NCBI GenBank assembly: GCA_030268105.1
Contig: BSDZ01000080.1
Span: forward strand, 3,907,501 to 3,971,500
DNA length: 64,000 nucleotides
Source: Volvox africanus
Lineage: Eukaryota > Chlorophyta > Chlorophyceae > Chlamydomonadales > Volvocaceae
Reading direction: 5' to 3'
Shown in pieces: positions 1-12,926 of the stretch (within the stretch, counting starts at the first letter, position 1; each line of letters opens with the position of its first letter). A model generated the notes under the pieces. It was not told the origin of the DNA. It did not search any database and saw nothing but the letters and a program-made list of their open reading frames with translations. A program made the position numbers and the translations under genes.

Positions 1-1417
1 CGTTGCCAATTTATTACAGATAGTTCAATGTAAGATAATTCATTGAATATAATTAAGTCAAAACTCGAATCCAGTTTAGCTGGGCTAGCAGAGGCTAGCA
101 GACCGGCGTGAGTACATTTGCCCCCACATATACACATACACATATATCACGATTAACATGATGCTCATAATCGGTTAAATGCACGAAAGCGATAAAGGAA
201 CGCCCAGTTGGACTTGCCGGGGGCTCACAGGTCAACGGGAGACCTAGCATGACACTCCTATCCATAGCCATAGCCATCCATGTCGTCTGCCATCGCCTGC
301 CTAGTCATGGGGCGGCCTGGCCGCGCAATTGGCCGCTCCATACCCACACCGATAGTAAGGGTGGGTAAGGGCGGGTCTGACTTCTTCACAGTGCCAAGAG
401 TTCCCGGTATCGCAGGCAATGGAGTCCATCATCCCCCGCCATGAGCTGCTCCTGACGACCTAGCAGGTCCATAAGGTACGAACACAAAGCCCGATGCAAC
501 CATATGCACGCGGCGTACTGTCCATGCCGCTGCGTGCAGTCCTGCGGAATGCGGGCCGTGCAAAGCGACGGGGCTGCCAAGGGCGCCAGGACCATTACAA
601 AAAAGGAAATGTAAGAGGTAACATTAGAGAACACGACCCACATTTAGCAAAGTACGCCCATTTTCACCAGTCAGGAAAACTGGAATTCACCACCAGAAAA
701 CCTTTCATGTCAAACGCGTAATGGTATCTGCAGTGCAGTCGCTAATTTGTTTAATGGATTTTGCCGTTGAATAATATGTGTCAGTTAGGGACGGTTAGCC
801 AGATACAGCCGGATCGCCCTTGCCAGGAGGAACTTAACAGAATACACCTTGGCAACTGCGGGTGCAGGTATGTACAGGTAACGTAGTTTGAAGGCTATAG
901 CCCGACGTAGCCAGCTTGTTAATATGGCACGCACTTCATGGCACAACTGCCACATGTATTCTCGAACAACTGCAGGACTCATTACAGCACGCCAGAGGTA
1001 TCTTCTTATGATCTGAATGGGAGGCACCCTGATGGAAAACCCCTTCACTAATCTAATATGGAATTAAATAACTCACATTTCGCAAACAATATAATATGCG
1101 CGTTGCGGTTATGCGATGCTGCGGACTATGTTTCGTTGATATGTGATCGTCATGGAAATACTTTCGGAGCGAGTGACGGTATTGGAACATTGACACGTAT
1201 TGTGTGTGAAAGATATTTACGTATTGTACTTAGCTGAGTTGTCACACGCTTTGGTCCTTGCATCGTTGGAATCAAAGCGCTTCTTTTCAAACAAATTTAA
1301 CTCACAAGATGACCATAACAATCAAGAAAGGTATTCGTAATGATTAATGATAAAATGCCGAGTTTCATAATCGATCGTCGTTGGCAAGAACCACGTAACG
1401 GATCACTTTACTGGCAG
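1..1417. other. No assignable gene; upstream of arabinokinase
   Basis: AT-rich sequence. I see no exon I can assign to a family on either strand. Short open frames on the minus strand at about 386-643 and 785-1048 lack recognisable motifs. The missing 5' exons of the arabinokinase-like gene should lie here or left of the window, but I could not find any that join in frame to the first exon I trust. Confidence 0.5.
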
Positions 1418-4400
1418 GCCGGAGTGAGCTATTGCCGAGCCTTCCAGACACCCAGGAGTTCTTGGAAGGTCTGCAGCATCAAAGATCCGGAGGGTCGGCG
1501 AAGAGCCTCTTCAGGTTGTACAAGGCAGGGCTGGTCGTAGCCTCCCAAGAGGACTCTTATATGCACTCGTGACATTGCAGATGGGATGCCCCGCTGGTTG
1601 TGGCTCGAGCTCCGGGCCGTCTGGACGTGATGGGCGGTATAGCGGACTATAGCGGCAGCCTGGTCTTGCAAATGCCCATTAACGAAGCTGCACACGTCGC
1701 CTTGCAGCTGCTAGATGAGGGTGAGGCTTCGGAGTCCGGAAACAGGCTAAATACCTGGCCATGTGGTGAAAATTGCCATACAACGGTATTACGGGTTCAG
1801 AGTAGGGAATATAACTGCCTTGGAGCAAATATGCATCCGTACGGACTTTTGCAATACGTGCTGTACGCCATCCTGCTATCCAACGGAATCAACTTTTCGC
1901 ACTTTTCAAAACAAAATTAAGTTTCTGGGAGGTGCATATTAGCGTACAAACACTTAACCAGGACGATCAACGGTCTTAAAGCGCTATGGCTGCAATTATC
2001 TCAGTGGACAGTGACCCATCACATCTAAACACACCAAGAGACACGGCTTTTATTGTGCTGGTCATGAAGTCAAAGCCCGATTGTCCCACCCATGTAGGAG
2101 CAGACTGCCCGGGATCCGTGGACATCATTTCCATTCCTGCCCCAGGTGAGGAGGTGCACCGGGAGCCCATCTTCAGCTGCAAGGCCGCCGAGTTGTTTCC
2201 TGGAGGGCAGCCACTTGCCTACGACGTCGCACAGGCGTATTTCAAGGTAACCCAGGGAATGAGGCGCTCACGCCTGCTTGCTTTCTCTGGGCCAACTTCT
2301 TCATGTCGCAAGTTTTGTGGTGGGCTGAGTGAAGGACGTCACTTGCTATTGCGTGACCGTATTTGCGAGCTGTCAGTCTTCCGGCACATGCATCTAAGAG
2401 CCTAGTGGCCCCCCCGAAGACCCAAGGGCTCTTTGTTGTTTATACCTTGCGACCAGAGTTGGGACCATGCGCCTTTCCGGTCCCACTAGTAAGCACCGTG
2501 TTCGTACCCTTCCACCTTGCCAATGCTGCCAGGCCTCTCCGGCCACCAGCTGGGCTGCCTACATCGCTGGTTGCCTGCTGGTGCTGGCGCGGGACGGACC
2601 CGACGCGCCCTCCTTGGCCACCCTTCTGGCCGCTAGCAGCGTGCGTGTGCTTGTGCAGAGCAGGGTGCCTGAAGGGAAGGGGGTCTCTTCCAGCGCCGCA
2701 GTGGAGGTAGCTACGATGACGGCGTTGGCTGGAGCCCTGGGACTGGAGCTGGAGGGTCGTCAGCTGGCCATCCTGTGCCAGCGCGTGGAGAACCTGGTTG
2801 TGGGAGCACCTTGCGGTATCATGGATCAGGTAGGGTTGTCTGCCAGGGATGGAGTGCAGCAGCGAGCCTAGGAACCGAGGCACATGGCACACGAGTAGGT
2901 CAGGTGAGTATGCGTCGTAGGTTACGAAGGTCAGACACGGGAAGCTCCAAAGCAGGGACCATCAGGACAACGGCTTAGCCGCGATGAATTACGCAGTTGC
3001 CAAGAAGGGTGTCAAGCCGCTGAGGCAGCCCTCAAGGTCTGCTACGAAGCCTTCATAACCAAATCATACAGCTCATTTTAATCTACCTCCTTGTTGGACA
3101 GAAAAGCGCCCCGCCCTCGCGACCTCTCTTTCTCCCTTCTCATCTCTTATACATGTATCGTTCATCTCAATATATCCGGATATTCCGATCTTGCTCCCGG
3201 GTTGCTTTGCAATACCTGAGGAGCGCCATGCTCCGGTGGCCCTCCCTGCCGTCGTGTGTTGGTCTATCCCTCTGGGTTCATGTCCTCAGATGGCCTGCGC
3301 ACTGGGTCGCCAGCACTCGCTCCTGGCACTGCTGTGCCAACCTGCTGAGGTACAGGGCACGGTTGCACTGCCGGCGCACATCGCGGTGTGGGGTGTGGAC
3401 AGCGGCATCCGCCACAGCGTGGGAGGCTCCGATTACGGCAGCGTGCGTGTGGGGGCATTTATGGGCCTCCGTATCGCGAGCAGCAATGGCCAGGACCTGG
3501 TAGGTATGGCCCATTCATTTCGCTTATAACTGTTTGGGCTTAACGGCTTGCGAGGGTGCGAAGCGAAGTGTGCACCGGCGATTGGAATCGATCGTTCCAC
3601 ATGCGGCTCAACGTGAAGTCAAATTTGTTTAACGTGAAAAAGGAAGCACGTATTCATGACTCCTGGAGTGGTTCATGAAGCTTCCTTTCAAAGCCCCCGA
3701 ACATGTGTTTTCAGTCTGTTGGTGTTGACTGAGATCCCTAAGTTCCACAAGGCCGTATTTCCCGGTTTGCACGCCCATTCTGGAACCTGAGCCAGCCTGC
3801 CAAATCGCGACGTGTCGGAACGTTGTTGCCATCTGCTAGGTGAGCCTGTTTTGTGAGGGTGGTGAGCCTGTCTACGTCGTTGCCTCTGTCACTGTGTCTG
3901 AACTGTGAAATGGGCTGGTTGGTTTTGTTCTTGCCTATGCAGGAAGCCTCCGAACCTCCTCCTGCTGGCTGGGGCGGATACCTGGCACGGCTAACTCCAA
4001 GCCAGCTGGCCCAGAACGTTGCCGCGCTGCTGCCTGTGTCCATTAGCGGTGCAGATTTCTTGCGCCGTTATGACAACCACTACGACACAGTTACATCCAT
4101 TGACCCAGACAAGAAGTAATTGATTGCGTTCGCCGCCAGAAGCCTTGGTTGGGAGAGCCTGTTTGCAATCCATCGTTCGCATCGTGCCCGCTGCGTCTCA
4201 TTTCATGGCTTAAGAGAACAGGTCCCATAGAGTAAACTTTCATTCCGAGTCCAGTATTGTGCATCCTTGAGTTATGCAAGGTACATAATGACAACATAGA
4301 CGTCGGGACATGGTGGCAGGACCACCCCTTGGTGAATGAAACCCTTTATATCTATGCACCGCATGGCAGTTTCCACTATCAGGTTTCTGGATCCATGCCA

Positions 4401-5137
4401 TATGATGCTGCCCTTTGTCCCCAGGTACGCGGTGCTCCAGCCAACTTCGCACCCTGTACACGAGCATTTCCGGGTTAGCACCTTTCGGCAGGTTCTGCAG
4501 TTACCTCCTGGGCCAGAGCAACTTGAGTGAGTCCCAAGGGTTGAACTATTGCTGGAAACCGCTAGTTCATATTGTATGCACATTGACCTGTGCTTCTGTG
4601 CGCCTCGATGTATGTTTGTTTTTTGTAAGACAAAAGAAGGTGAAGTAAGCGTCGTGCTCAGAGATCATCGGATGTATCGGAAGAATGATGTTATGGCATG
4701 CAAGCACGAGTTACTAAGGGGCCTGCAGAACTGACGACACAAGAGTACGACGGCAGAATAGTTGACGGCATGGGCTTGCGTATCTTTGCCTATGCAGGCT
4801 GCTTGGAGAGCTAATGTTTCAGAGTCACGCAAGCTACAGCAACTGCGGTTTAGGGTCGGATGGTACCGACCGACTTGTATCCCTAGTCCGCGAGGAGATG
4901 GCCGCGTCGCGCGATAAGGGTGGAGGCGGGGGTCCGTTATGGGGTGCTAAAATTACAGGAGGCGGCTGCGGTGGAACTGTCTGCATTCTTGGGGAAGTGG
5001 GTGTGGAGGGCGAGGCAGCCGTGCAACGTGTCGTTGAAGCTTATGCGCGCGAACGGGGTGTGGAAACAGGCACAGTATTCCGCGGCTCGTCGCCCGGAGC
5101 TGCAGAGGTTGGACCTTTCACTATTTTCCTTGATTAG
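1418..5137 (+). CDS. ARA1: L-arabinokinase-like GHMP kinase (5' end not resolved)
   Basis: Likely phosphorylates L-arabinose (or a related sugar) at C1 with ATP, salvaging cell-wall sugar towards UDP-arabinose in the cytosol. Eight exons join in phase: 1418-1514, 1581-1720, 2098-2246, 2533-2829, 3290-3499, 3943-4115, 4425-4526, 4798-5137, giving about 501 residues. The galactokinase-type motif reads [19 protein letters not shown]; the GHMP ATP loop reads [16 protein letters not shown]; then [30 protein letters not shown] and [11 protein letters not shown] follow in the order of plant ARA1. An [11 protein letters not shown] segment before the kinase also matches plant ARA1. Plant ARA1 carries an N-terminal glycosyltransferase-like half; no such exon was found, and no in-frame ATG precedes 1418, so this start is an acceptor site (1415-1417), not a translation start. 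A galactokinase or other sugar-1-kinase specificity is possible, but the motif wording favours ARA1. Starch synthase II follows on the same strand about 260 bp downstream. Confidence 0.88.
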
Positions 5138-5394
5138 GCTGGATAAAGCGCATAGTCAAATAAGCTAATGGAGCGTCTTCTTGAGGAATACTCGGAGCCT
5201 AATAATGTCCTATATGAAGTTATCCTCAGTCGATTACAACCTGCTTAGGATTTCTTCGTCTCCCTTGGTTGGTTGAGATAAAAGGCTACCGTACGTTTTG
5301 GCTAACTTTTGCTGACGTGGATTCCACAAAGTTGTTTTAGTCCTTCTACTGGTGCTGGATACTGTAAAATTGATTATTTATTTTTCATTTTGAT

Positions 5395-8300
5395 ATGCCT
5401 GTGCGCTTTGTTGGTCTAAACCTTCTAACGACATTGCCTCGAGCGGTCTGCGTGAGCCCTAGTGGGCGTGTTAATCCATCTTCAACTTCTGAAACCATGC
5501 AATCTTCTTTGCCAACCTTGGTTATGAGCAAATCTCCAGGTCTTTCACGGCCCGGAGTCAGCGCGCCGGCGGGGCGCCTCGGCATCACGCAGAATTCCCC
5601 CGCAAGCTTCAGTGGACGATGCCATAAACGCTCTCGTGAGTTGAATGGCGAACGCCTATGCATGGGGCATCTTCGGCAAGATGGAACAAACTGAATTGCG
5701 CCCGCCTCAGATGTTGTCTATGCTCAAGATGAAGCACGCAGCGGTAACATTGGCGATATCCATCGCCAACTTCTTGCAGAAGTAAGATAATGCAGGTGGG
5801 CCTACTGCGCGGATTTCCTTGCGGTTGACGTCAAGTTGTTTGCCTGCAGATCGAGGAGCGACGCCGGAACCAGGCTGAGCTACTGGAAAAGTTAAATAAG
5901 CTTGCATCTGAGACTTCCACCAAGGCTGGTAATAATGCTGGGCAAGCACCTGTCGTCTCGACGCCTTTACCGGTGCCTGCCATGGCAACCGTAACCTCCG
6001 GGCCACCCTCAACAGCTGCACAGCCCCCACTAGCGACCTCCCACAAACCTATCCCAACGCCATCGCCTCTGCCTGCATCTTCAGTGGTTAATGTGCCTTC
6101 CGCTCCTATCTTCGAGGTACGGTAACAAGCTGAGGTTCACAGTGGAGCTGTCACCTCCTTGTGGCCATGGGGTTTGCTTCTGCAGCGTGTGTTGGCATGG
6201 GGGCGATTGTTTGCTGCCATCTGTATCAACACCGACCTGCGTGTGTCTACGCAGGTCCCGTCGTTGCAGATGGCCCTGGACTCCGAGATGTACATAGAGC
6301 CTGCTGTGCCGATGGCAGAGGCGCTTCTGCTACCCGAAGAAGATGTACCACATCCTATGCAGAAGGCCCCACCTCCAGCGGGCCCTAATGTCATGAACGT
6401 CGTCATGGTTGGCGCCGAATGCGCACCATGGTCCAAGACAGGTGGGTGCTCGCTTGAAGCCGCAGCTTGCAGGGCTAGGTGGTGCACCTCTACGCGGTTC
6501 CCACGGATCGCGTGCGTGGCCCCATAGCCTCCTGCGTCTGTGCGAAAAAGGAGATGACAGGATGTCAATATTATTATGACGGTTACCTGTCCATGTGCCC
6601 ATGCCTTAATGCGATTTTATGCACGTCTAGGACTGTATATATGAGATGTTTGCTGATGCGGGCTGTGGCGCCTTTCGTAGGCGGCCTTGGCGATGTTATG
6701 GCGGCTTTACCCAAGGCCCTGGCCCGCCGTGGCCATCGCGTAATGGTTGTGGCCCCGCGATACGAGAACTATCCAAATGCGTGGGAGACGGGCGTCAGGC
6801 GCATCTATAGCGTCTTTAACTCTCAACAGGAGGTGCGTATGAAGAGGGAGCCGGCGTCCCGCGCCGTGGTGAACAAACAGACCTGGCGCAACGCATAGCA
6901 GCGACTGTGCGTTCTTTGATCAGCTTAGGACGTCGGCCGCGTTATCATTCTGTCGTGCTGATATTAACGCGACCGAACGCTGACATGCTAGGTGGGCTAC
7001 TTTCATGCATACGTCGATGGCGTGGACTACATCTTTGTGGATCATCCGTCGTTCAGCAGCCACGGTAAAAACATATACGGCGGCGAGCGCGGAGAGATCT
7101 TGTTCCGCTGTGCGCTTCTCTGCAAGGTACGCAGCCTTGAGACCTTGCTGCATTCAGGAGGCGGTGTGTTTCGTGACCTCGCGCCGTTGCCTCCTTGCCG
7201 TACCCTTGACTATTGCGTGTATTATGGCGGCAGACCTTATGGATCCATTGCAGTGGAGTCGTAGTTATTAGCAGTGAAACACTTCCGTGATGTAGTCACC
7301 TGGTCCGTCTGGTATGTGCTGCATGTTCCCCAGGCGGCGCTGGAGGCTGTGTGGCATGTGCCATGTGGTGGCATCACGTATGGCGATGAAAATTTGTGCT
7401 TCATCGCGAACGACTGGCACACGGCTCTGCTGCCGGTGTACCTGCAGGTATTGTAACTCGTTTCCAAACGACCTTTTTATTAATTGGCTCCCTGTCCTTG
7501 CTGTGGAGGCATGGAGCAGCTTTGTAATCGGTTTCAAAACACACCTCTTCATGCTGTTGTTGACTTCAGGCCCATTACCGCGACTATGGGAAGATGACGT
7601 ATGCGCGGTGCGTGTTCGTGATTCACAACATGGCTCACCAGGGCCGGGGCCCGTTTGATGAGTCCAGCATGTTGGAACTGAACGACGAATATCGGGAGCG
7701 CTTTCGGCTGTACGACCCAATTGGCGGGGAGCACATGAACGTCATGAAGGCGGGCTTGGAGTGTGCACACCGGCTGGTGGCGGTGTCGCATGGTTACGCC
7801 TGGGAGTGCCAGACGCCGGTGCGTGACTTCATGAGCGTGACCACGTAGATTAACCTGGAATTTGTACAAGATCCCGGCGCCTGGTGTAATTGCGGTTGGG
7901 AGTCTGGATAGCCCTGCCTATCCATCCCAGAATGGGCTGGACATTCGCCTCTTGCGATGCGTCCATACAGCGGTGTCCTACGCTGGTACCCGTAGTCAGC
8001 TCTAGACTGTCGAGGCGCGTTTGCATGTTTTCGGTGCTGTTCGTCTGGCAGTCTCTTGAGTTCATGGCGTCTTGCTTTTTCCCTGACTTTAGGAGGGTGG
8101 CTGGGGCCTGCACGAGGTGCTGAAGGTGAACAACTGGAAATTGCGCGGTATCGTCAATGGCATTGACGCCGTAGAGTGGAACCCAGCGCTGGATGAGTTC
8201 CTCAAGGTGCGTTTTGTGTCTCCTGCATTAATACTATGTAGTTAACCAGGTGCCTAGGCTGTATGCAAACCAAGATATACGTGTCCTGCGGTAGTGCGTG

Positions 8301-9543
8301 GCATGGGGCTAGGCACGGGTCCAAGGGGGCAAGGTTGGGGCCAGGCTGTTGTCTTGAAGGCACCTGCTGATTGTTTTCGTCCGACCCGATGGCCACAGAC
8401 TGACGGCTATAAAAGCTTTACGATAGAGACCATGGTCGAGGGCAAGCGTGCTTGCAAGATGGCTCTACAGAGGGAGCTTGGACTGCCCGTAGATCCAGAC
8501 GCGCCGCTGCTTGGCTTCATCGGCCGGTTGGACTACCAGAAAGGCGTGGACCTCATCCGCGATAACTACGACTACATCATGGGCGAGAAATGCCAGCTCG
8601 TGATGCTGGGCAGCGGCCGCCAGGACCTTGAAGAGGGCCTGCGGGACATGGAGAGCAGGTGCGGACTCATCGCACTCGAGAACTCGTACTCGCACTCCTG
8701 CAGAAAGCTGGTCCTTCTTGTCTGCTGCCGGTGATCCAGCATGTGGTCGCACGTGCCAAAAGGATCCTGCTTGTGAGCCGAACATGACGCCATGACACGG
8801 GGCCTTTGTTTGATTTGCATGAGCTTGTGGTGGGCAGGAGGTTTATGTGGAAACTTGCTTTTGGCATTCGCCGCCTCAGGAACAAGGGTCAGTGCCGCAG
8901 CTGGGTGGGCTTTTCGGTGAAGATGGCACATCGCATCACAGCAGCGGCTGACATCCTCCTGATGCCTTCGCGCTTTGAGCCTTGTGGTCTCAACCAGCTC
9001 TATGCGATGGCGTACGGCACGGTGCCCATTGTGCACGCGGTGGGCGGACTGCGCGACACTGTGAAACAGTACAATCCGTACGATAATGTAGGCACTGGCT
9101 GGTGCTTTGACCGCGCAGAGGTGAGTGGTGAGGCGGGGGTCCGGGGACAGGCTTAGCTGGATTAGCCTAGTTATAACCCTTAAGGTATTTGCCGCCCTGT
9201 GGTCGCCTGTTTTCCACTTGGAAAAACTCGTTCAACGAGATGCACCTGTGTACCATTGGCACCCGTGTCCTTCCCACTTTTTGGTACATTGTCCTCCCCG
9301 CCTTTGCCTACCCCATCGTGCGGATGAAAGACCCTAAAGTCTGTCCAAGGATGAAAGTGCCGCTCCTCACCCTTGCAGCCAAACAAGCTACGAGAGTCCA
9401 TCAACAATGCGCTGTATACGTATCGCCAATTCCGGGAATCTTTCCATGGCATTCAACGCCGTGGCATGGAGCAGGACCTCACGTGGGATAACGCCGCGTC
9501 TATTTATGAAGAGGTCCTGGTAGCCGCTAAGTATCAGTGGTGA
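5395..9543 (+). CDS. SS2: Starch synthase class II (GT5)
   Basis: Soluble plastid starch synthase: transfers glucose from ADP-glucose to the non-reducing end of amylopectin chains. Phase-consistent exons are 5645-5743 (upstream extent unsure), 5850-6116, 6255-6441, 6681-6832, 6992-7126, 7334-7447, 7570-7818, 8093-8206, 8399-8658, 8880-9120 and 9379-9543, giving about 660 residues from the ATG at 5645. The ADP-glucose site KTGGLGD is split across the exon 6255-6441/6681-6832 junction. Later motifs are [87 protein letters not shown] and [11 protein letters not shown]. The C-terminus [11 protein letters not shown] is that of plant class II enzymes. The N-terminal exon has a coiled-coil-like stretch ([17 protein letters not shown]) followed by a Pro/Thr/Ser-rich linker. 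An open frame from 5395 is basic and Ser/Pro-rich, like a transit peptide, but its junction to the next exon did not resolve in phase, so the 5' end is tentative. Confidence 0.92.
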
Positions 9544-10581
9544 TATGGCGTACTGCGCATGAATCGAGTGCTTAGTCCTCACTGATCCTGGATCCTTGTA
9601 TCAGGAGGCGACCCACGGTGGGCTTTAGGGATTTGCAACTTACTTCAGGAGCACACGTGCACAAACTTGACATCGTAGTCACAGCGGTTTTGCTCATTTG
9701 AGAGTTCATAGGGCCTGGGTCCCATCTTGATCCCTGGGTTACACTCTAAGTCTGCAGAGAGGTGTGCCGTATTTGATTTGAAAAGATAAAGCGCTGATGG
9801 AGTGTGATGGTTTACTGCTTGCGAACAGGTGCAAGTCCATTTTTTTGCGTGACTTGGTCCGCTTTCCTGGAAGAGAGATTTTTCGATTATCATTCCTAAT
9901 CTGTTGCTGGATTTTCCTTGTACGTGATCTAGACAATTGCTTGCTGACATTATTAGTATACAGATATTGATGAGCGAATATACTGTCGTCATGCAGCCGG
10001 AGGTACGCATACACGTGCATCTATGTGGATCGATATGGCCAAGATATTCAATATAAAATTCTCCTTGCCTCTATCGAGGTATTGGATTTATGCATATTCC
10101 GATAACGCCACAATCAGCTGTAACCAACAAGGGGAGAAACTTGCTGCAACCTATCGCATCCTGTCACCTCACCTAAAATTAACCATTTCCACTCCCGCCG
10201 AATAGTTTTCTCCCGACTGCTCGATTGTGCTTATAGGCAGCTCTCCGCCCTTATCCTAGAGCGCCTGGTTCTTATTCCGTACGTGTCATGCAAACGTGTC
10301 GATCATATTCAGCGCATCCACCCCGTCGAAATTACAGCCTATCCAGCATCGTCGGACCGCAAATCCGCCGCCAGTTAATGGTACATTTGGCTGCGCACGC
10401 TTATAACTCTTCGTACAGCCCTTGACATACAGCCTCTTGTTCTGGCCGATCCGACGGTGCGTGAGAACCCAGCGCTTGATGCCTCAGGTCGTGTGCCTCG
10501 TGAATGCGGCATAAGTCGCCCGAATGGAACCACACTAAACATGACTATTTTGATTATGAACTGCAACCCGCAAGTTGCCAC
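9544..10581. other. Convergent intergenic region (3' ends)
   Basis: Lies between the stops of starch synthase II (+) and the SLP phosphatase (-), so it should hold both 3' UTRs. It is AT-rich. A TGTAA, the algal polyadenylation signature, occurs at 10119-10123, and its complement TTACA at 9739-9743. Both are too common to call with confidence. No coding exon recognised. Confidence 0.5.
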
Positions 10582-12926
10582 CTAAATCGTTGAGGCAATG
10601 CTCAAATCGTCGTCATCGTAGCTGCTTTGAGACGATGTTGGCATGTTCCGAATAATCCGTACCTTGGCCTGCCCGTCTTCGCCTGGCGAGATCTCAAGCA
10701 CTTGGACGGGCCGGTTTAGCACGCCGTACGACATACCTACGTCGATGCGCCAAACCTGGTTCTCGCACTCGCAATTGACGCCACTAAGCTGCGGCGTATG
10801 CCCCACCACCAAACGTTTACCGCGAACCTTGGCCAGCGCCTGCTGGAGTGCGCGGCATGCATGATACCGCTCATAAGGGGTGGCGAAGCGCTCCTTGGAT
10901 AGCGTACGGTTCCACATAACACTGTTGGCATCCCTACAAGGCGTGTTGACCACAAACGCACACGGAGTCCATATCCTCTGATCAGCATATCCAGAGCCGA
11001 GTTGCACCCGGTTTTGTGCATGGCAAGGATAACTAGAAGTAGTATAAAACAAGCATTATTAGGGTTGATTACTCCCACTCGTTCATGGTACAGGGGACTG
11101 AGGAACATCATTCATGCAAACATAGAAACGTGATAAAATTGAACGCCAGTGATGCAACGGATGCACGCAGCACCCCAGAGTACCGTAGATGTACCCCCCC
11201 TAAAGGTCCATGCGCAACTGGGACTCACCCCATGGCGAGGAACGGCGGCGGGCACTTGTTGCCGTCTGGCTGCTGATCGCCCCGCATCCATGCCGCCACC
11301 TCGCTGTTGAGGCGTTCAATACCGTACTCCACTGTAAATGAAGCGATTGGAAAATCCAAAGGAATGGTAGGTGAGACGCCAATACGGTAACATGCATACA
11401 GCGCCAAGGTTGTGTCGTAATAAGTTTCCAGTCAAGAACTTCACAGGTCAAGCTTCACATCGGTCGTATCTCCCGCTAACCCTTCAAGAATGAAGGCCAA
11501 CCTCCACATCACTACCCCAACCGCCAATCTCTGCATAGTACGCTCGGGTCCGCCATTTACGCACCATGTATAGGCAAGAGACCGCCATGGGCGAAGACAG
11601 TGTCATTCACGACCAGCACCGTAGGATTGCGCGCGAACTCCTTCGCCAGGTCTCCGCCAGGCTTAAACAGCGAATAGCGGACCTTGGCCACCAGCTGCCA
11701 GTCTTTCAAGTCGGATTCGCTGAGGCCGGCATACAGCGCCGATTCTGCAAATGCTCCCGGTGTGACGTACCTGGCGTGCGGCCAAACGATCGTCCACAAG
11801 GGAGTAGGGATCCATGGCTGCCGCAAAGGATATATAGACCAATCCAATGCTCTAACCACAAATAACAGCCGTAAGGTTCATAGCCGCGGAATGGTTCAAG
11901 CAACCCATCGGCAAACAAATTGACCAGATTCCCCGAGCGTCGTCCTCGTTTGGAAAACGCCTTCCCACGTTCATTAGGCATTACATACAAGTAGCAATAC
12001 ACTCACCGAAAGTCTCCGCATACGTTGAGGCTTTCATGGTTGCCGTTGAGCATAAACACTGCGCCACCACACTTGCGCGCTTCCACGTCTAGGTACCGCA
12101 ACAGGTTTACAATGCCTGCACGCCGGCCATCACATGCACGGTACGCGTAAGGTTATGGTTCAGGCGTGCTAGAGGCAGCCTTAGGCATTAACTCTATTCA
12201 TACCCTAGAACCTTCACCTATATAGGATAGCGGGAAAGCTTGTAGCAAATGATTCCAGCACAGCTTGCTGCAGGCATGTTGATACTGGTAACAGAGGCGA
12301 AGCGATCAGGGCCCACACCAGATCCAAACCCTGGCCAACCGTATGCCAAAGACTCACCGATTTCGACGTCTCCTCTGTCCAGCACGTCACCTAGCTGCAC
12401 CACGATCGTGTCGTCGCCCACCCAGGCCACCTCCCCCTCGTCGCTGACACTGATGACTCGCCCTAACTTAAGCGCCTCAACGGCTTTGTCCAGATCTCCA
12501 TGAAGATCCCCGACTACGAAAAGGAAATGGGCAGCGCGGTTATTGTTTGAGAGTTTGGTTTGATAGGTTGGTACAAGGGCATGCCATGCGGTCCAACTAC
12601 CTACTTGCCACGATCCTCCCAGTTGCAGTTACATAAGTAGGAGGATCGAGAGGATTGCTCCCATGTGGTGAGGTTGATGTTGACACCTCGCCTGCTCGGT
12701 CCGAAGCTGCTAGTGTGGCGCTAGAGAGGCTGACACTTTGTGTGTGGACCAGCAGAGTTGCACCAACAAGTTGCTGAAGGAAGTGGCGCCGACTGCTTGT
12801 GATGTCAACTGTGTGATGTCCAGCAAGCTGCCGGTAAGCTCGTCGAGGCAGAACGGTCGGTGCTGCAAGCGCTGTGCGAGCGTCGCTGCCATGGTGCCCA
12901 CGCAGCTGCCTATGCATTAACGCCAT
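10582..12926 (-). CDS. SLP: Shewanella-like protein phosphatase (PPP family), predicted thylakoid-targeted
   Basis: Metallo-dependent phosphoprotein phosphatase of the bacterial-like SLP group found in plants and algae. Six exons on the minus strand (12926-12605, 12513-12358, 12115-12007, 11770-11565, 11331-11229, 10933-10582) total exactly 1248 bp, 415 residues. All metal and phosphate motifs are present: GDLHGD (after TATGRIVAI, split by intron 1), GDVLDRGD, GNHESLN, HGGLLPIHVEYG and VVGHTPQ, then WRIDVGMSYGV near the end. YVTPGAF, with the downstream VEYGIERLN and VMWNRTLSKE, is SLP wording. The N-terminus is basic and free of early acidic runs, then has SSRRHFLQQLVGATLL followed by a weakly hydrophobic stretch ending in LAAS. 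This resembles a bipartite transit peptide with a twin-arginine signal for the thylakoid lumen; targeting is inferred. Tail is Ser/Asp-rich. Convergent with starch synthase II. Confidence 0.93.

Noticed and set aside
5363..5367. TGTAA as polyadenylation signal for the arabinokinase gene
   Set aside because: It lies only about 30 bp before the tentative starch synthase start and the pentamer is frequent by chance; not listed as a feature.
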